DNA of 64,000 nucleotides from JAJKJG01 sp036389455 (GCA_036389455.1 DASVPW010000163.1:5468-69467); one strand, 5' to 3'. Positions 11,627 through 20,317 are shown, counted from the first letter of the stretch. Numbers and translations are program-made. The notes: generated by a model not told the origin, from the letters alone.

Positions 11627-11907
11627 CGGATTTTCCGTTTGAGGACCCGTTCTTCCTGCTCGCGCATGGCCTCATCGACCGCATCGACGATGTCTGCCTT
11701 GGTTCCGGGCCTGCCGAGCCGCTTGGCAAGGTGGCTGAGCGAACCGGCCAATTCATCGATACCGCGCCGCTTCTTCAAGGTCGCACGCCCATCATCGCTG
11801 ACCACGAGGTCGACGACGTCGCCGACCTCGACTCCGGTCAGCTTCCGGAAACTCACCGGCAACGTCATCTGTCCCTTGCTCGTCACCTTCACCTTGAAGC
11901 GATGCAT
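11623..11907 (-). CDS. vapB: AbrB/MazE-fold antitoxin, partner of VapC
   Basis: The 94-residue protein opens with the swapped-hairpin AbrB DNA-binding domain (VTSKGQMTLPVSFRKLTGVEVGD), followed by a helical tail that would cover the toxin. GGAG lies 9 nt ahead of the ATG. Such antitoxins repress their own operon. The gene is the first of the pair, 58 bp after ureAB, and a promoter-like stretch plus a 9-bp direct repeat lie just upstream. Confidence 0.88.
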   Translation of the reverse strand: MHRFKVKVTSKGQMTLPVSFRKLTGVEVGDVVDLVVSDDGRATLKKRRGIDELAGSLSHLAKRLGRPGTKADIVDAVDEAMREQEERVLKRKIR

Positions 11908-11916
11908 CGGGAGGTT

Positions 11917-11969
11917 CTCCTTACCTTTCTCGATCCTCCTTACCTTAGCACATTTGTAAGAAGGCTCAA
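11917..11969 (-). promoter_or_regulatory. Candidate vapBC promoter and operator inside the urease operon
   Basis: On the minus strand TTGAGC (11964-11969) and TAAGGT (11942-11947) stand 16 bp apart, upstream of vapB and overlapping the ureAB stop. The 9-mer GGTAAGGAG is found twice, at 11936-11944 and 11917-11925, 19 bp apart; the nearer copy supplies the vapB ribosome-binding site. Two spaced copies would suit binding by a dimeric AbrB-type antitoxin. If real, ureC and later genes have an extra promoter under antitoxin control. Confidence 0.4.
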
Positions 11970-12586
11970 AGTTCGCCCATCACCTCCTGTTGGAAGCCGT
12001 GCACGATGCGGCTGCCGGCGAGCGGGATGAGCCGCACCTCGCGGGTCTGGCCGGGCTCGAAGCGCACCGCCGTGCCGGCCGGGATGTCGAGGCGCATGCC
12101 GCGCGCCTGGGCGCGGTCGAAGGAGAGCGCCGGGTTCGTCTCGAAGAAATGGTAGTGCGAGCCGACCTGGATCGGCCGGTCGCCGGTGTTGGCGACGGTC
12201 AGCGTCACCGCCTCGCGGCCTTCGTTCAGCGTGATCTCGCCCGGCTGCGCCATGACCTCGCCCGGCCGAAGCGCGCCCGGGGCGCCGCGGATCGGGTCGT
12301 GGACGGTCACGAGCTTGGTGCCGTCCGGGAACGTCGCCTCGACCTGCACGTCGTGGATCATCTCGGCGACGCCGTCCATGACCTGGTCCGGGGTGAGCAC
12401 GCGCGCGCCCGCCTCCATGAGCTCGGCGACGGAGCGCCCGTCCCGCGCCCCCTCGACGACGAAATCGGTGATGAGCGCCACCGCCTCGGGATGGTTGAGC
12501 TTCACGCCGCGCTCCAGGCGCCGGCGCGCTACCATCGCGGCCATGGCGATCAGAAGCTTGTCCTTCTCGCGGGGGGTGAGGTTCAT
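11966..12586 (-). CDS. ureAB: Fused urease gamma-beta subunit
   Basis: The 206-residue protein joins UreA and UreB. Residues 1-100 are the gamma subunit (MNLTPREKDKLL, ERGVKLNHPEAVALI, VEATFPDGTKLVTVHDPI). A short GAPGALRPGE link leads to the beta subunit (NTGDRPIQVGSHYHFFETN, GMRLDIPAGTAVRFEPGQ, ending GFQQEVMGEL). Separate genes are the rule in many proteobacteria, and fusions are known in Helicobacter and some others. The ATG at 12586 lies 8 nt after the ureD stop. Downstream, vapBC separates it from ureC. Confidence 0.95.
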   Translation of the reverse strand: MNLTPREKDKLLIAMAAMVARRRLERGVKLNHPEAVALITDFVVEGARDGRSVAELMEAGARVLTPDQVMDGVAEMIHDVQVEATFPDGTKLVTVHDPIRGAPGALRPGEVMAQPGEITLNEGREAVTLTVANTGDRPIQVGSHYHFFETNPALSFDRAQARGMRLDIPAGTAVRFEPGQTREVRLIPLAGSRIVHGFQQEVMGEL

Positions 12587-12594
12587 GACGTGCC

Positions 12595-13500
12595 TCAGGT
12601 CTGCCAGGAGCGCGGCATCGGCCGGCCGCGGAAGCGTTCGAGAAAGCGGGCGAGGTCGGCGCGGAGCGCCTGCGGATCGGGCGAGAGGAAGCGTGCAACC
12701 AGCATGCCGTTCCAGGCGCTCGCGCCGCATTCGGAGCGGGCGTCGTCGAGGGCCGCGCGGGCATCGTCGCGCCGCGTCTCCGCGTCGGGAGCGACGTGCA
12801 GCACGGTCGCGAGCGCCCGTGCGCCGTTGCCCACCGCCTTACGGGCGAGGGTATTTTGGATCGCCCCGTCGAGCCGTACGTCCTCGGCAAGGACGAGGCG
12901 AGCGTCCCGGCGCACCCGCCAGCGGTCCCGGAAGGCGCCGCTCTCAAGAATCTCGCCCCGGGCGACGCGGCCGAAGACCACGGATTCGACGAGGGTGAGC
13001 GAGGCGTCGCCCGCCATGGCGACGTCGAGAGTGCGCCGCAGGCGCGCGCCGTCGAAGAGGATCTGCTCCTGGGGGAGCCACTCGAGGCGGCTGGCGGAGG
13101 CGAGAACGAGCCTGACGGCGACCTCGGCGTCCGGGCCGTCGGAGCGGTAGGCTTTCTCGGCGGCCTGCGTCGTGAGGACCGCCGCGGCGCCCTCCCGCAA
13201 GGAGGCCTCGACCGCCATGCGGTCGCCTCCGGCCATGCCGCCGCCGGTGTTGATGAGCACCCCCTCGCAGGCGCCGCCAGCGTTCGGGAAGCGGATCCGG
13301 TAGCCGCCGCTCTCGGCGACGACGAGGGGAGCGGAGCCCCGTGCCGTCCGCCCGATCTCCACCCGCACGCCGCCCGCCGCGCGGACGAAGGCCGGCAGCG
13401 CCTGGGAGAGAGGCGTCTTCATGAGCATCGCCGTACCATCGCCGCCAAGGGCGAAGCCTGCAAGCTGGAGGGCGGCCCGGACTGCCTCGGCAACGGGCAT
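12595..13500 (-). CDS. ureD: Urease accessory protein UreD
   Basis: The 301-residue protein is the scaffold that binds apo-urease and recruits UreF and UreG. The signature GEGGAC-type core is seen as LINTGGGMAGGDRM, followed by LTTQAAEKAYRSDG and WLPQEQILFDGARL, all typical of UreD. It starts 18 nt after the guanine deaminase gene on the same strand, which suggests purine and urea genes share transcripts. No good Shine-Dalgarno sequence is seen. Confidence 0.94.
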   Translation of the reverse strand: MPVAEAVRAALQLAGFALGGDGTAMLMKTPLSQALPAFVRAAGGVRVEIGRTARGSAPLVVAESGGYRIRFPNAGGACEGVLINTGGGMAGGDRMAVEASLREGAAAVLTTQAAEKAYRSDGPDAEVAVRLVLASASRLEWLPQEQILFDGARLRRTLDVAMAGDASLTLVESVVFGRVARGEILESGAFRDRWRVRRDARLVLAEDVRLDGAIQNTLARKAVGNGARALATVLHVAPDAETRRDDARAALDDARSECGASAWNGMLVARFLSPDPQALRADLARFLERFRGRPMPRSWQT

Positions 13501-13518
13501 CTGCTGCCCGCAAAGGCG

Positions 13519-14001
13519 TCAATAGGCGATCCGGTCGGCCTTCTTCATCCACTCGGCGAAGACCGCCTTCGCCTCGTCGAGGGGCGCGTGCCGCATCGGC
13601 AGGACGCGGTCGGCGGGGGCTTTCGGGATCTCGTCGTAGAGGAAGGCGTCGTCGAAGCCGATCGCGGCGGCATCCTGGCGGGTGTTGGCGTAGACGACGC
13701 CGGAGAGGCGGGCCCAGTAGGCCGAGGCGAGGCACATCGGGCAGGGCTCGCAGCTCGCGTAGAGCACCGCGCCTTCGAGGGCGAAGGTGTCGACGGCCGC
13801 GCAGGCGCGGCGGATCGCGACCACCTCGGCGTGCGCCGTCGGGTCGTTCGTCGAGGTGACCTGGTTCCACCCTTCGGCCAGCACCTGCCCGTGGCGGACG
13901 ATCACGGCTCCGAACGGCCCGCCTTCGCCGGCCGCCATGTGCTCCCGCGACAGCGCCACGGCGCGCTCAAGATGGCGGCGATCCTCCTCCGGAAGGCTCA
14001 T
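13519..14001 (-). CDS. guaD: Guanine deaminase, cytidine-deaminase fold
   Basis: The 160-residue protein has the zinc-binding deaminase motifs TAHAEVVAI (His and catalytic Glu) and PCPMCLAS (two Cys). The GGPFGAVIV opening and the C-terminal AFLYDEI segment resemble the short GuaD of Bacillus, not the tRNA adenosine deaminase TadA. Guanine deaminase converts guanine to xanthine, the substrate of the xanthine dehydrogenase encoded just upstream. The ATG at 14001 overlaps the xdhC stop by 4 nt. TadA-like activity is the main alternative, made less likely by context. Confidence 0.85.
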   Translation of the reverse strand: MSLPEEDRRHLERAVALSREHMAAGEGGPFGAVIVRHGQVLAEGWNQVTSTNDPTAHAEVVAIRRACAAVDTFALEGAVLYASCEPCPMCLASAYWARLSGVVYANTRQDAAAIGFDDAFLYDEIPKAPADRVLPMRHAPLDEAKAVFAEWMKKADRIAY

Positions 14002-14852
14002 GCCGAGGCCCTTTGCGGGATCGGCGCTGCGGCCGACGCGGCGATGCGCTCCCGCTCGGCGAGAAGCTGCGCCGCGACCGAGGCCGCGATGACGGCGGGC
14101 TCCTTGGCCTTGATCCCCGGAACCCCGATCGGGCAGGCGAGCGCGCGGATACGCTCCTCGGCGATCCCGATCTCCCGGAAGCGCCGCGCGAAGCGGGCGC
14201 GCTTCGTCGCCGAACCGATCAGCCCGACGAAGGGGAAGCCGCGGCGGAGTGCCTCCGCCGTGACGGCGAGGTCGAGCGGATGCGAATGAGTCATGACGAG
14301 GACGAAGGCGTCGGCCGGCGCGCGGGCGAGCTCGGCCGCCGGATCGTCCGTGAGGACCGGGGTCGCATGGGCCGGGATATGCGGCGGGAAGGCGTCGTCG
14401 CGTCCGTCGATCCACCGCACCGCGAAGGGCAGCGACGCGAGCGCCAGGACCAGCGCCCGCCCGACATGCCCGGCGCCGAACAGGAGGAGGGGCGTGCGGC
14501 TCTCCTCCGGCTCTGCCGCCGCGAGGGCGGCGAGCGTCTCGGCGTCGCGGGCGTCGAAGGTCTCGACCAGGAGCGTCACCCGCCCGCCGCAGCATTGGCC
14601 GAGGTCGGGGCCGAGGACATGGTCTACGAATCGCGCCGGGCCTCTCCCCTGCGCGATCGCCTTGCGGGCGGCGGCGAGGGCCTGCCATTCGAGCGCGCCG
14701 CCCCCGATGGTGCCGTAAAAGGCGCCGTCCGGGCGCACGACCATGCGGGCGCCGGCCTCGCGCGGGACCGAGCCCTTGGTCGCGTGCACGGTGACGAGGG
14801 CCGCGGCGCCGTGCTCCGCGACGATGTCCTGGAGGCGGCGCCAGACCGTCAC
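13998..14852 (-). CDS. xdhC: Xanthine dehydrogenase accessory protein XdhC
   Basis: The 284-residue protein binds and inserts sulfurated molybdenum cofactor into XdhB. The N-terminal XdhC domain shows GSVPREAGARMVV, YGTIGGGALEW and GPDLGQCCGG; the C-terminal Rossmann-like half shows LLLFGAGHVGRALV and LVMTHSHPLDL. Overlaps xdhB upstream and guaD downstream by 4 nt each, so the four genes are probably translated as a unit. Confidence 0.94.
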   Translation of the reverse strand: MTVWRRLQDIVAEHGAAALVTVHATKGSVPREAGARMVVRPDGAFYGTIGGGALEWQALAAARKAIAQGRGPARFVDHVLGPDLGQCCGGRVTLLVETFDARDAETLAALAAAEPEESRTPLLLFGAGHVGRALVLALASLPFAVRWIDGRDDAFPPHIPAHATPVLTDDPAAELARAPADAFVLVMTHSHPLDLAVTAEALRRGFPFVGLIGSATKRARFARRFREIGIAEERIRALACPIGVPGIKAKEPAVIAASVAAQLLAERERIAASAAAPIPQRASA

Positions 14853-17347
14853 AGGTCCCTCCCCCGCGCCTCGCAGGCCCGAAGGATCGCCTCGGGCGTC
14901 GCCGGCGCGTCGAGCCGCACGGGCTTCTCGGGCGAGAGCGCATGCACCGCATCGCCGAGCGCGCAGAAGACGCTGATCGCGAGCATGAGCGGCGGCTCGC
15001 CGACCGCCTTCGAGCGGTAGATCGTGTCCTCGCGGTTATGGCCGGGATGGAGCGCGACGCGGAAGTCCGCCGGCACGTCGGAGGCGACCGGGATCTTGTA
15101 GGTCGAGGGCGCGTGGGTGAGGAGGCGCCCGTCCGCGTCGAAGACGAGCTCTTCGGTCGTGAGCCAGCCCATGCCCTGGACGAAGCCGCCCTCGATCTGG
15201 CCGACGTCGACGGCCGGGTTCAGGGAGCGCCCGCAGTCGTGCAGGATGTCGACGCGGGTGACACGGTTCTCGCCGGTGAGCGTGTCGATGACGACCTCGG
15301 CGCAGGCGGCCCCGTAGGCGAAGTAGAAGAACGGGCGCCCCCGGCCCTCAGCGCGGTCCCAGGTGATCTTCGGCGTCTTGTAGAACCCCGCCTCCGAGAG
15401 CTGGATCCGGCCCTCGATGCAGCGCCGCGCCAATTCCCCGAAGCCGAGGCTCTCGTTGCCGGCGAAGACCCGGTCGTCGCGGAAGACGACCTCCGTCTCG
15501 GGCACGCCGCAGATCTGCGCGGCGTGGGCCGCCATGCGCCGCTTGATCGCCACCGCCGCGAGCCGCGCCGCCATGCCGTTGAGGTCGGAGCCGGCCGAGG
15601 CCGCGGTCGCGGAGGTGTTCGGCACCTTGCCCGTGGAGGTCGCGGTGATGCGCACGCGCTCGAGCGCGATGCCGAACTCCTCCGCCACCACCTGCGCGAC
15701 TTTGACGTGGAGGCCCTGCCCCATCTCGGTGCCGCCGTGGTTCAGGTGCACCGAGCCGTCCTGGTAGACGTGCACCAGGGCGCCGGCCTGGTTGAGGTGG
15801 GTCAGCGTGAAGCTGATGCCGAACTTGACCGGCGTGAGCGCGATGCCGCGCTTCAGGAATCGGGAGCTTGCATTAAAGTCGGCGATGTCCAGGCGGCGCG
15901 CGCGGTAATCCGAGGTCCGCTCCAGCGCCCGCAGGATGTCGTGGAGCGTGTCGGTATCCTCCACCGTCATGCCGTAGGGCGTCAGATCCCGACCGGGCCG
16001 GTAGAGGTTGGCGTAGCGCACGTCGAGGGGATCGCGCTTGAGCGCCCGCGCGATACGGTCGATCGCCTGCTCGATCACGAGCATCCCTTGCGGCCCGCCG
16101 AAGCCACGGAAGGCGGTGTTCGAGACCGTGTCGGTCTTGAGCCGCTTCGAGGCGATGCGCGCCGCCGGCAGGAAATAGGCGTTGTCGGAATGCAGCATGG
16201 TGCGGTCGACGACGCCTTGCGAGAGGTCGGCCGAATAGCCGCAGCGGGCGAGATGCTCGACGGCGTAACCGAGGATGCGCCCCTCGTCGTCGAAGCCGAC
16301 GCGCCAGTCGGAGCGGAAATCGTGCCGCTTGCCGGTGAGGAGAAAATCGTCGTCGCGGTCGAGGCGGACCTTGCACGGGCGCCCCGTCGCGCGCGCGGCG
16401 AGCGCCGCGAGCGCGGCCCACTGCGTCGCCTGGCTCTCCTTGCCGCCGAAAGCCCCGCCCATGCGCCGGACCTCGCAGGTGACGTAGGCGTCGGGCAGGC
16501 CGAGCACGCGGGCGACGACGTGCTGCACCTCGGTCGGGTGCTGCGTCGAGGAGAAGACGTGCATCGCCCCGTCCTCGCCCGGCACGGCGAGCGCCGCCTG
16601 GCCCTCGAGGTAGAAGTGCTCCTGCCCGCCGACGCGGAACGAGCCTTCGAGCCGCCGCGGCGCTGCGGCGATGGCAGCCTCCGCGTCGCCCTCACCGAAG
16701 GCGTAGTCCGGCAGCACCGTCTCGCCCCGCGCGAGCGCGTCCTCGACGGTGACGCTCGGGCGCTCCGCCGCGACCTCCACGGCGGCGAGCCGCGCGGCGC
16801 GGCGCGCTGCGTCGCGCGTCACCGCCGCGACGGCGAAGAGGGCCTGGCCGTGGAACCCGATCCTGTCCGTGGCGAACAGCGGGTCGTCGCCGAAGGCGGG
16901 AGAAACGTCGTTCCGGCCCGGGATGTCTGCCGCCGTCAGCACGGCGACGACGCCCGGCGCCGCGCGCACCTTTTCGATGTCGAGGGCGACGAGCCGTCCC
17001 CGCGCCTTCGGGGCCATGCCGACCGCGACGTGCAGCGTGCCCTCGGGCTCGCGGATGTCGTCGACGTACTCGGCCGTCCCCTGTACGTGCTTTAAGGCCG
17101 AGTCGTGCGGCATGGCGCGGTGGATGTGGCGCAGCGCCTCCCCTTCCCCTTGCGGGGAGGGCGGACTCGGGCGAAGCCCGAGCCGGGTGGGAGTCGCGGG
17201 CATGGAGCCCGGTGCCGTAGAAACGGGCGCCGGATCGGCAGCTCGGACAAGCTCCGAAGCCTGGGTTCCGGCCCTTCGCCCCCCCTCCCTACCCTCCCCC
17301 GCAAGGGGGGGTTTTGGAGCGGCGCCCGGCCCAATGGTCTCGTCCAC
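14849..17347 (-). CDS. xdhB: Xanthine dehydrogenase molybdenum subunit with an in-frame repeat near the N-terminus
   Basis: The 832-residue large subunit hydroxylates hypoxanthine and xanthine to urate. Cofactor and active-site motifs are present: MGGAFGGKESQ, FRGFGGPQGM, HGGTEMGQG, SATAASAGSDLNG and the catalytic Glu in KAVGEPPLML. The normal subunit begins close to the AMPHDSALKHVQG stretch, here at residue 78. Residues of about 10-72 are instead coded by a 185-bp palindromic repeat and read PPLAGEGREGG at one side and PSPPSPQGEGEAL at the other. The frame is kept. Start is GTG at 17347 with GGAG upstream, 4 nt after xdhA. The protein is about 50 residues longer than usual, matching the insert. 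Confidence 0.93.
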   Translation of the reverse strand: MDETIGPGAAPKPPLAGEGREGGRRAGTQASELVRAADPAPVSTAPGSMPATPTRLGLRPSPPSPQGEGEALRHIHRAMPHDSALKHVQGTAEYVDDIREPEGTLHVAVGMAPKARGRLVALDIEKVRAAPGVVAVLTAADIPGRNDVSPAFGDDPLFATDRIGFHGQALFAVAAVTRDAARRAARLAAVEVAAERPSVTVEDALARGETVLPDYAFGEGDAEAAIAAAPRRLEGSFRVGGQEHFYLEGQAALAVPGEDGAMHVFSSTQHPTEVQHVVARVLGLPDAYVTCEVRRMGGAFGGKESQATQWAALAALAARATGRPCKVRLDRDDDFLLTGKRHDFRSDWRVGFDDEGRILGYAVEHLARCGYSADLSQGVVDRTMLHSDNAYFLPAARIASKRLKTDTVSNTAFRGFGGPQGMLVIEQAIDRIARALKRDPLDVRYANLYRPGRDLTPYGMTVEDTDTLHDILRALERTSDYRARRLDIADFNASSRFLKRGIALTPVKFGISFTLTHLNQAGALVHVYQDGSVHLNHGGTEMGQGLHVKVAQVVAEEFGIALERVRITATSTGKVPNTSATAASAGSDLNGMAARLAAVAIKRRMAAHAAQICGVPETEVVFRDDRVFAGNESLGFGELARRCIEGRIQLSEAGFYKTPKITWDRAEGRGRPFFYFAYGAACAEVVIDTLTGENRVTRVDILHDCGRSLNPAVDVGQIEGGFVQGMGWLTTEELVFDADGRLLTHAPSTYKIPVASDVPADFRVALHPGHNREDTIYRSKAVGEPPLMLAISVFCALGDAVHALSPEKPVRLDAPATPEAILRACEARGRDL
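17134..17318. repeat. Palindromic repeat element inserted in frame in xdhB
   Basis: Two REP-like arms in opposite orientation bound the element: CCCCTTGCGGGGAGGG at 17146-17161 and CCCTCCCCCGCAAGGGG at 17292-17308. Each arm also folds on itself. Between them are smaller hairpins such as CTCGGGCGAAGCCCGAG at 17166-17182. The length keeps the xdhB frame open. Paired inverted REPs of this kind behave as non-autonomous mobile units (BIME-like); no transposase is nearby. Confidence 0.75.
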
Positions 17348-17351
17348 GGCC

Positions 17352-18824
17352 CTACTCCGCCGCCTGCAGCTCGCGCCGGCCGGCGATACGAGTCTCGCGC
17401 GTGTCGCCCGCCGCGATCTCGGTCAGCGTCTTGAACAGGAGATTGCGCGCGGCGAGGGCGCGGTAGCTGGCCGAGGCGCGATGGTCGGTGAGCGGCGTGA
17501 AATCGCGGGACAGCGCCGAAAGCGCGGCCTCCCAGGAGCCCTCGTCGTCGAGAATGGCGCCGGCGAGCGCCGCCTCCGCGTGGCCTGCGCGTTTCGGGAT
17601 CTCCGCCATGCCGCCGTAGGCGATGCGGGCTTGCGTGATGCGGCGGCCGTCGAGGCTGAGCCTGAAAGCGCCCATCACGGCTGAGATGTCCTCGTCGAAG
17701 CGCTTCGAGACCTTGTGGCAGCGGAACGCCTCGCTGCTCCTCAGCTTGCGCACGATCACGCGGCGGACGAACTCGCCGGGCGCACGGTCCTGCCGGCGGT
17801 AGGCGAGGAAGAAATTGTCGAGGGGGAGAGCGCGGAGGTGCGCGCCCTTGCGCAGCTCCAGGGTCGCCTCAAGGGCCAGAAGGGCCGGGGCGAGGTCGCC
17901 GATGGGGGAGCCGTTGGCGATGTTGCCGCCGACCGTGCCGGCGGCCCTGACCTGCGCGCCGCCGAAGCGGCGCATCAGCTCGCCGAGGTCGGGATCGAGG
18001 CTGGCGAGCGCCGCATGGGCGCGGGCGTGGGTGACGGTCGCGCCGAGGGACAGCGCGTCCGCGCCGTCCTCGATGCGGTCGAGCTCCTTCACCCGGCCGA
18101 GCCAGATCACCTTGTCGATCTCGGCCATGGCCTTGGTGATCCACAGCCCCACGTCGGTGCAGCCCGCGACGAGCGTGGCGTCGGGATAGGCTTCGTAGAG
18201 ACGGCTGAGCGCATCCTCGGTCGCGGGCGCCGCGAAGAAGCGGGTCTCGTCGCCGACGAAGAGGTCGGCGCCGTCATCCAGCGCGGCGAGCGCGGCTTGC
18301 GTCGCGGCGCGCCGCTCCGCGAAGCGGTCCCGCGGCGGCGCCGCGCAGGCCTCGAGCGCGGCGTCGACGATCGGGCGATATCCGGTGCAGCGGCAGAGAT
18401 TCCCGGCGAGCGCGTCGTCGGCGGCCTCGCGGCCCACGGGCCTAGGACCGTGATGGAGGGCGAAGAGGCTCATCACGATCCCGGGGGTGCAGAAGCCGCA
18501 TTGCGAGCCGTGATGGGCCACCATCGCGGCCTGCACCGGATGCAAGGCCTCCTCGCCCGCGAGGTCCTCGACCGTGATCACCTCGGCGCCGTCGACCTGG
18601 CCGAGGAGGAGGATGCAGGCGTTCACCGGCTCGTAGGCGAGCCGGCCCTCGCGCCGGCGCGCCAACACCACCGTGCAGGCGCCGCAGTCGCCCTCGGCGC
18701 AGCCTTCCTTAGTGCCGAGGCTGCGCTCGGTCAGGCGCAAGTGGTCGAGCAGGGTCGTGCGCGGGGTAAAGCCGGACGTCTCAACGACCCGGCCGCGTCG
18801 CAGGAAGCGGATGGACCCTCTCAC
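17352..18824 (-). CDS. xdhA: Xanthine dehydrogenase FAD and iron-sulfur subunit
   Basis: The 490-residue small subunit carries electrons from the Mo centre of XdhB to NAD+. The N-terminal 2Fe-2S domain has CAEGDCGACTVV; the second 2Fe-2S domain has QCGFCTPGIVMS and NLCRCTGYRPI. The FAD domain shows LVAGCTDVGLW and AAGTVGGNIANGSPIGD. The GTG at 18824 is preferred because GAGGGA lies about 9 nt upstream and the protein then opens as MRGSIRFLRRGRVV, as expected. An in-frame ATG at 18848 lacks a ribosome-binding site. Confidence 0.92.
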   Translation of the reverse strand: MRGSIRFLRRGRVVETSGFTPRTTLLDHLRLTERSLGTKEGCAEGDCGACTVVLARRREGRLAYEPVNACILLLGQVDGAEVITVEDLAGEEALHPVQAAMVAHHGSQCGFCTPGIVMSLFALHHGPRPVGREAADDALAGNLCRCTGYRPIVDAALEACAAPPRDRFAERRAATQAALAALDDGADLFVGDETRFFAAPATEDALSRLYEAYPDATLVAGCTDVGLWITKAMAEIDKVIWLGRVKELDRIEDGADALSLGATVTHARAHAALASLDPDLGELMRRFGGAQVRAAGTVGGNIANGSPIGDLAPALLALEATLELRKGAHLRALPLDNFFLAYRRQDRAPGEFVRRVIVRKLRSSEAFRCHKVSKRFDEDISAVMGAFRLSLDGRRITQARIAYGGMAEIPKRAGHAEAALAGAILDDEGSWEAALSALSRDFTPLTDHRASASYRALAARNLLFKTLTEIAAGDTRETRIAGRRELQAAE

Positions 18825-18883
18825 GCTCGCTCGTCCCTCTCGGGCCATCGGCCCAGCCGGGCAGGATGGCCGAGCCGGACCCT

Positions 18884-19795
18884 TTAGCCAACCCGGGCGA
18901 TGTCGCAGGCGGAGAGAAAAGCCTCGACCTCGGCGCGGCTCGGGGCGCCGTCGCGGCCGCCGAAGCGGGTGCACTTGATCGCGGCCGCCGCCGAGGCGAA
19001 GCGCACGGCGGCGCGCTCGTCCAAGCCCTCGGCCAGCGCGAGCGCGAAAGCGCCGTGCCAAACGTCGCCGGCGCCGAGGGTATCCACGGCCTCGACCGGG
19101 AATGCGGGCGCGTGGACGACCGCGCCGCCCTCCCGGAAGAAGACGCCTTCGGCCCCGTTCGTCACGGCGACAAAGGCGCGGGCCGGCAGCGCGAGCGCCG
19201 CGAGTCCCGCGCGAGGATCGTCGAGGCCGGTGAGGTCGCGTAAGCCCTGCAGGGAGAAGGCGACGTGGGTGGCAAGCTCGAGAAGCTCCGGGCGCTCCTC
19301 GGGTGCGCGGTCGGCGTCGAGCACCGCCGGCACGCCGGCCGCGCGGGCGAGCCCGAAGAGATGTGCTGAGCCCGCCTGCCAGCGGGTGTCACCGAGGACC
19401 GCGCCGACGCCGGCCGGCAGGCGGTCCGGGAGGCGCTCCGTCGAGCCCGGCAGCTCCGGATCAGAATGGGAGATCACGATGCGCTCGCCCGCGCGGTCGA
19501 CGAGGATCGCCGAGAGCGGCGAGCGCTTGCCCTCGACCCGGCGGACGCCGGCGCAGTCGACCCCCTCGCGCTCCAGTCCCGCGACGATGTCGTCGCCGAT
19601 GCGGTCGTCGCCGAGCTCCCCGAGGAAGCCGGCATCGCCGCCGAGCCGGGCGACGGCGACGGCCGCGTTCGCCGCCGTGCCGCCGGTCGTGACGACGAGG
19701 TCCGCGGCGCGGTACTTCTCGGGCGCCGTCGGCATCGCGTCGAGGGCGAACACCTGGTCGAGGGTCGCGATGCCGATGCAGAGGATGCGGGTCAA
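18884..19795 (-). CDS. PfkB family carbohydrate kinase (ribokinase/ketohexokinase-like)
   Basis: The 303-residue protein has both PfkB signatures: GGTAANAAVAVARLGG near residue 38 and the C-terminal DTLGAGDVWHGAFA with the catalytic Asp and anion hole. These kinases phosphorylate sugars, nucleosides or related alcohols with ATP. The only reasonable start is TTG at 19795 (MTRILCIGIATLD), 4 nt after the stop of the glyoxalase gene, with GAGGGG just ahead of it. The neighbours suggest co-transcription with the purine genes, but the substrate cannot be assigned. Confidence 0.85.
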   Translation of the reverse strand: MTRILCIGIATLDQVFALDAMPTAPEKYRAADLVVTTGGTAANAAVAVARLGGDAGFLGELGDDRIGDDIVAGLEREGVDCAGVRRVEGKRSPLSAILVDRAGERIVISHSDPELPGSTERLPDRLPAGVGAVLGDTRWQAGSAHLFGLARAAGVPAVLDADRAPEERPELLELATHVAFSLQGLRDLTGLDDPRAGLAALALPARAFVAVTNGAEGVFFREGGAVVHAPAFPVEAVDTLGAGDVWHGAFALALAEGLDERAAVRFASAAAAIKCTRFGGRDGAPSRAEVEAFLSACDIARVG

Positions 19796-19799
19796 CCCC

Positions 19800-20246
19800 T
19801 CACCATACCCCCGTGTTCGGCATCGAGGCCCACGGCTCCGCCGGGGGCTTCGGCGCGCCGCGCTGGAGGAGCTCGATCGAGATGTCGTCGGGGGATCGGA
19901 TGAAGGCCATGTTGCCGTCGCGCGGCGGGCGGTTGATGGTGACGCCCGCCTCCATGAGCCTGCGGCAGGTCTCGTAGATGTCGTCGACCCGGTAGGCGAG
20001 GTGGCCGAAGTTGCGCCCGCCCTGGTACGCGTGCTCGTCCCAATTGTAGGTGAGCTCGACGAGCGGCGCCTTCGTCTCTCGCGCCCGGTCGAGGTCGTCG
20101 GGGGCGGCGAGGAAGACGAGGGTGTAGCGGCCCTTCTCGTTCTCGACCCGGCGGGTTTCGACAAGCCCGAGCTTGTTGCAGTAGAAGTCGAGGGACTTCT
20201 CCAGGTCCGCGACCCGGACCATCGTGTGCAGGTATTCGAGGCCCAT
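19800..20246 (-). CDS. gloA: Lactoylglutathione lyase (glyoxalase I)
   Basis: The 148-residue vicinal-oxygen-chelate protein converts the methylglyoxal-glutathione hemithioacetal to lactoylglutathione. The four metal ligands of glyoxalase I are in place: His7 (LEYLHTMVRV), the Glu in LVELTYNWD, the His in FGHLAYRV and the Glu in SIELLQ. MVRVADLEKSLDFY and DPDG-type spacing (SPDDISIELL) are typical. It is the first gene of the left-going block and is divergent from the transporter at 20318, sharing a 71-bp spacer. Confidence 0.92.
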   Translation of the reverse strand: MGLEYLHTMVRVADLEKSLDFYCNKLGLVETRRVENEKGRYTLVFLAAPDDLDRARETKAPLVELTYNWDEHAYQGGRNFGHLAYRVDDIYETCRRLMEAGVTINRPPRDGNMAFIRSPDDISIELLQRGAPKPPAEPWASMPNTGVW

Positions 20247-20317
20247 GCGGCATCTCCCGTGAGCGGCTGAGTGCCCCTACATCGGCCAAACGGCGGCGGC
20301 TGAAAAGAGGCTCCTTC

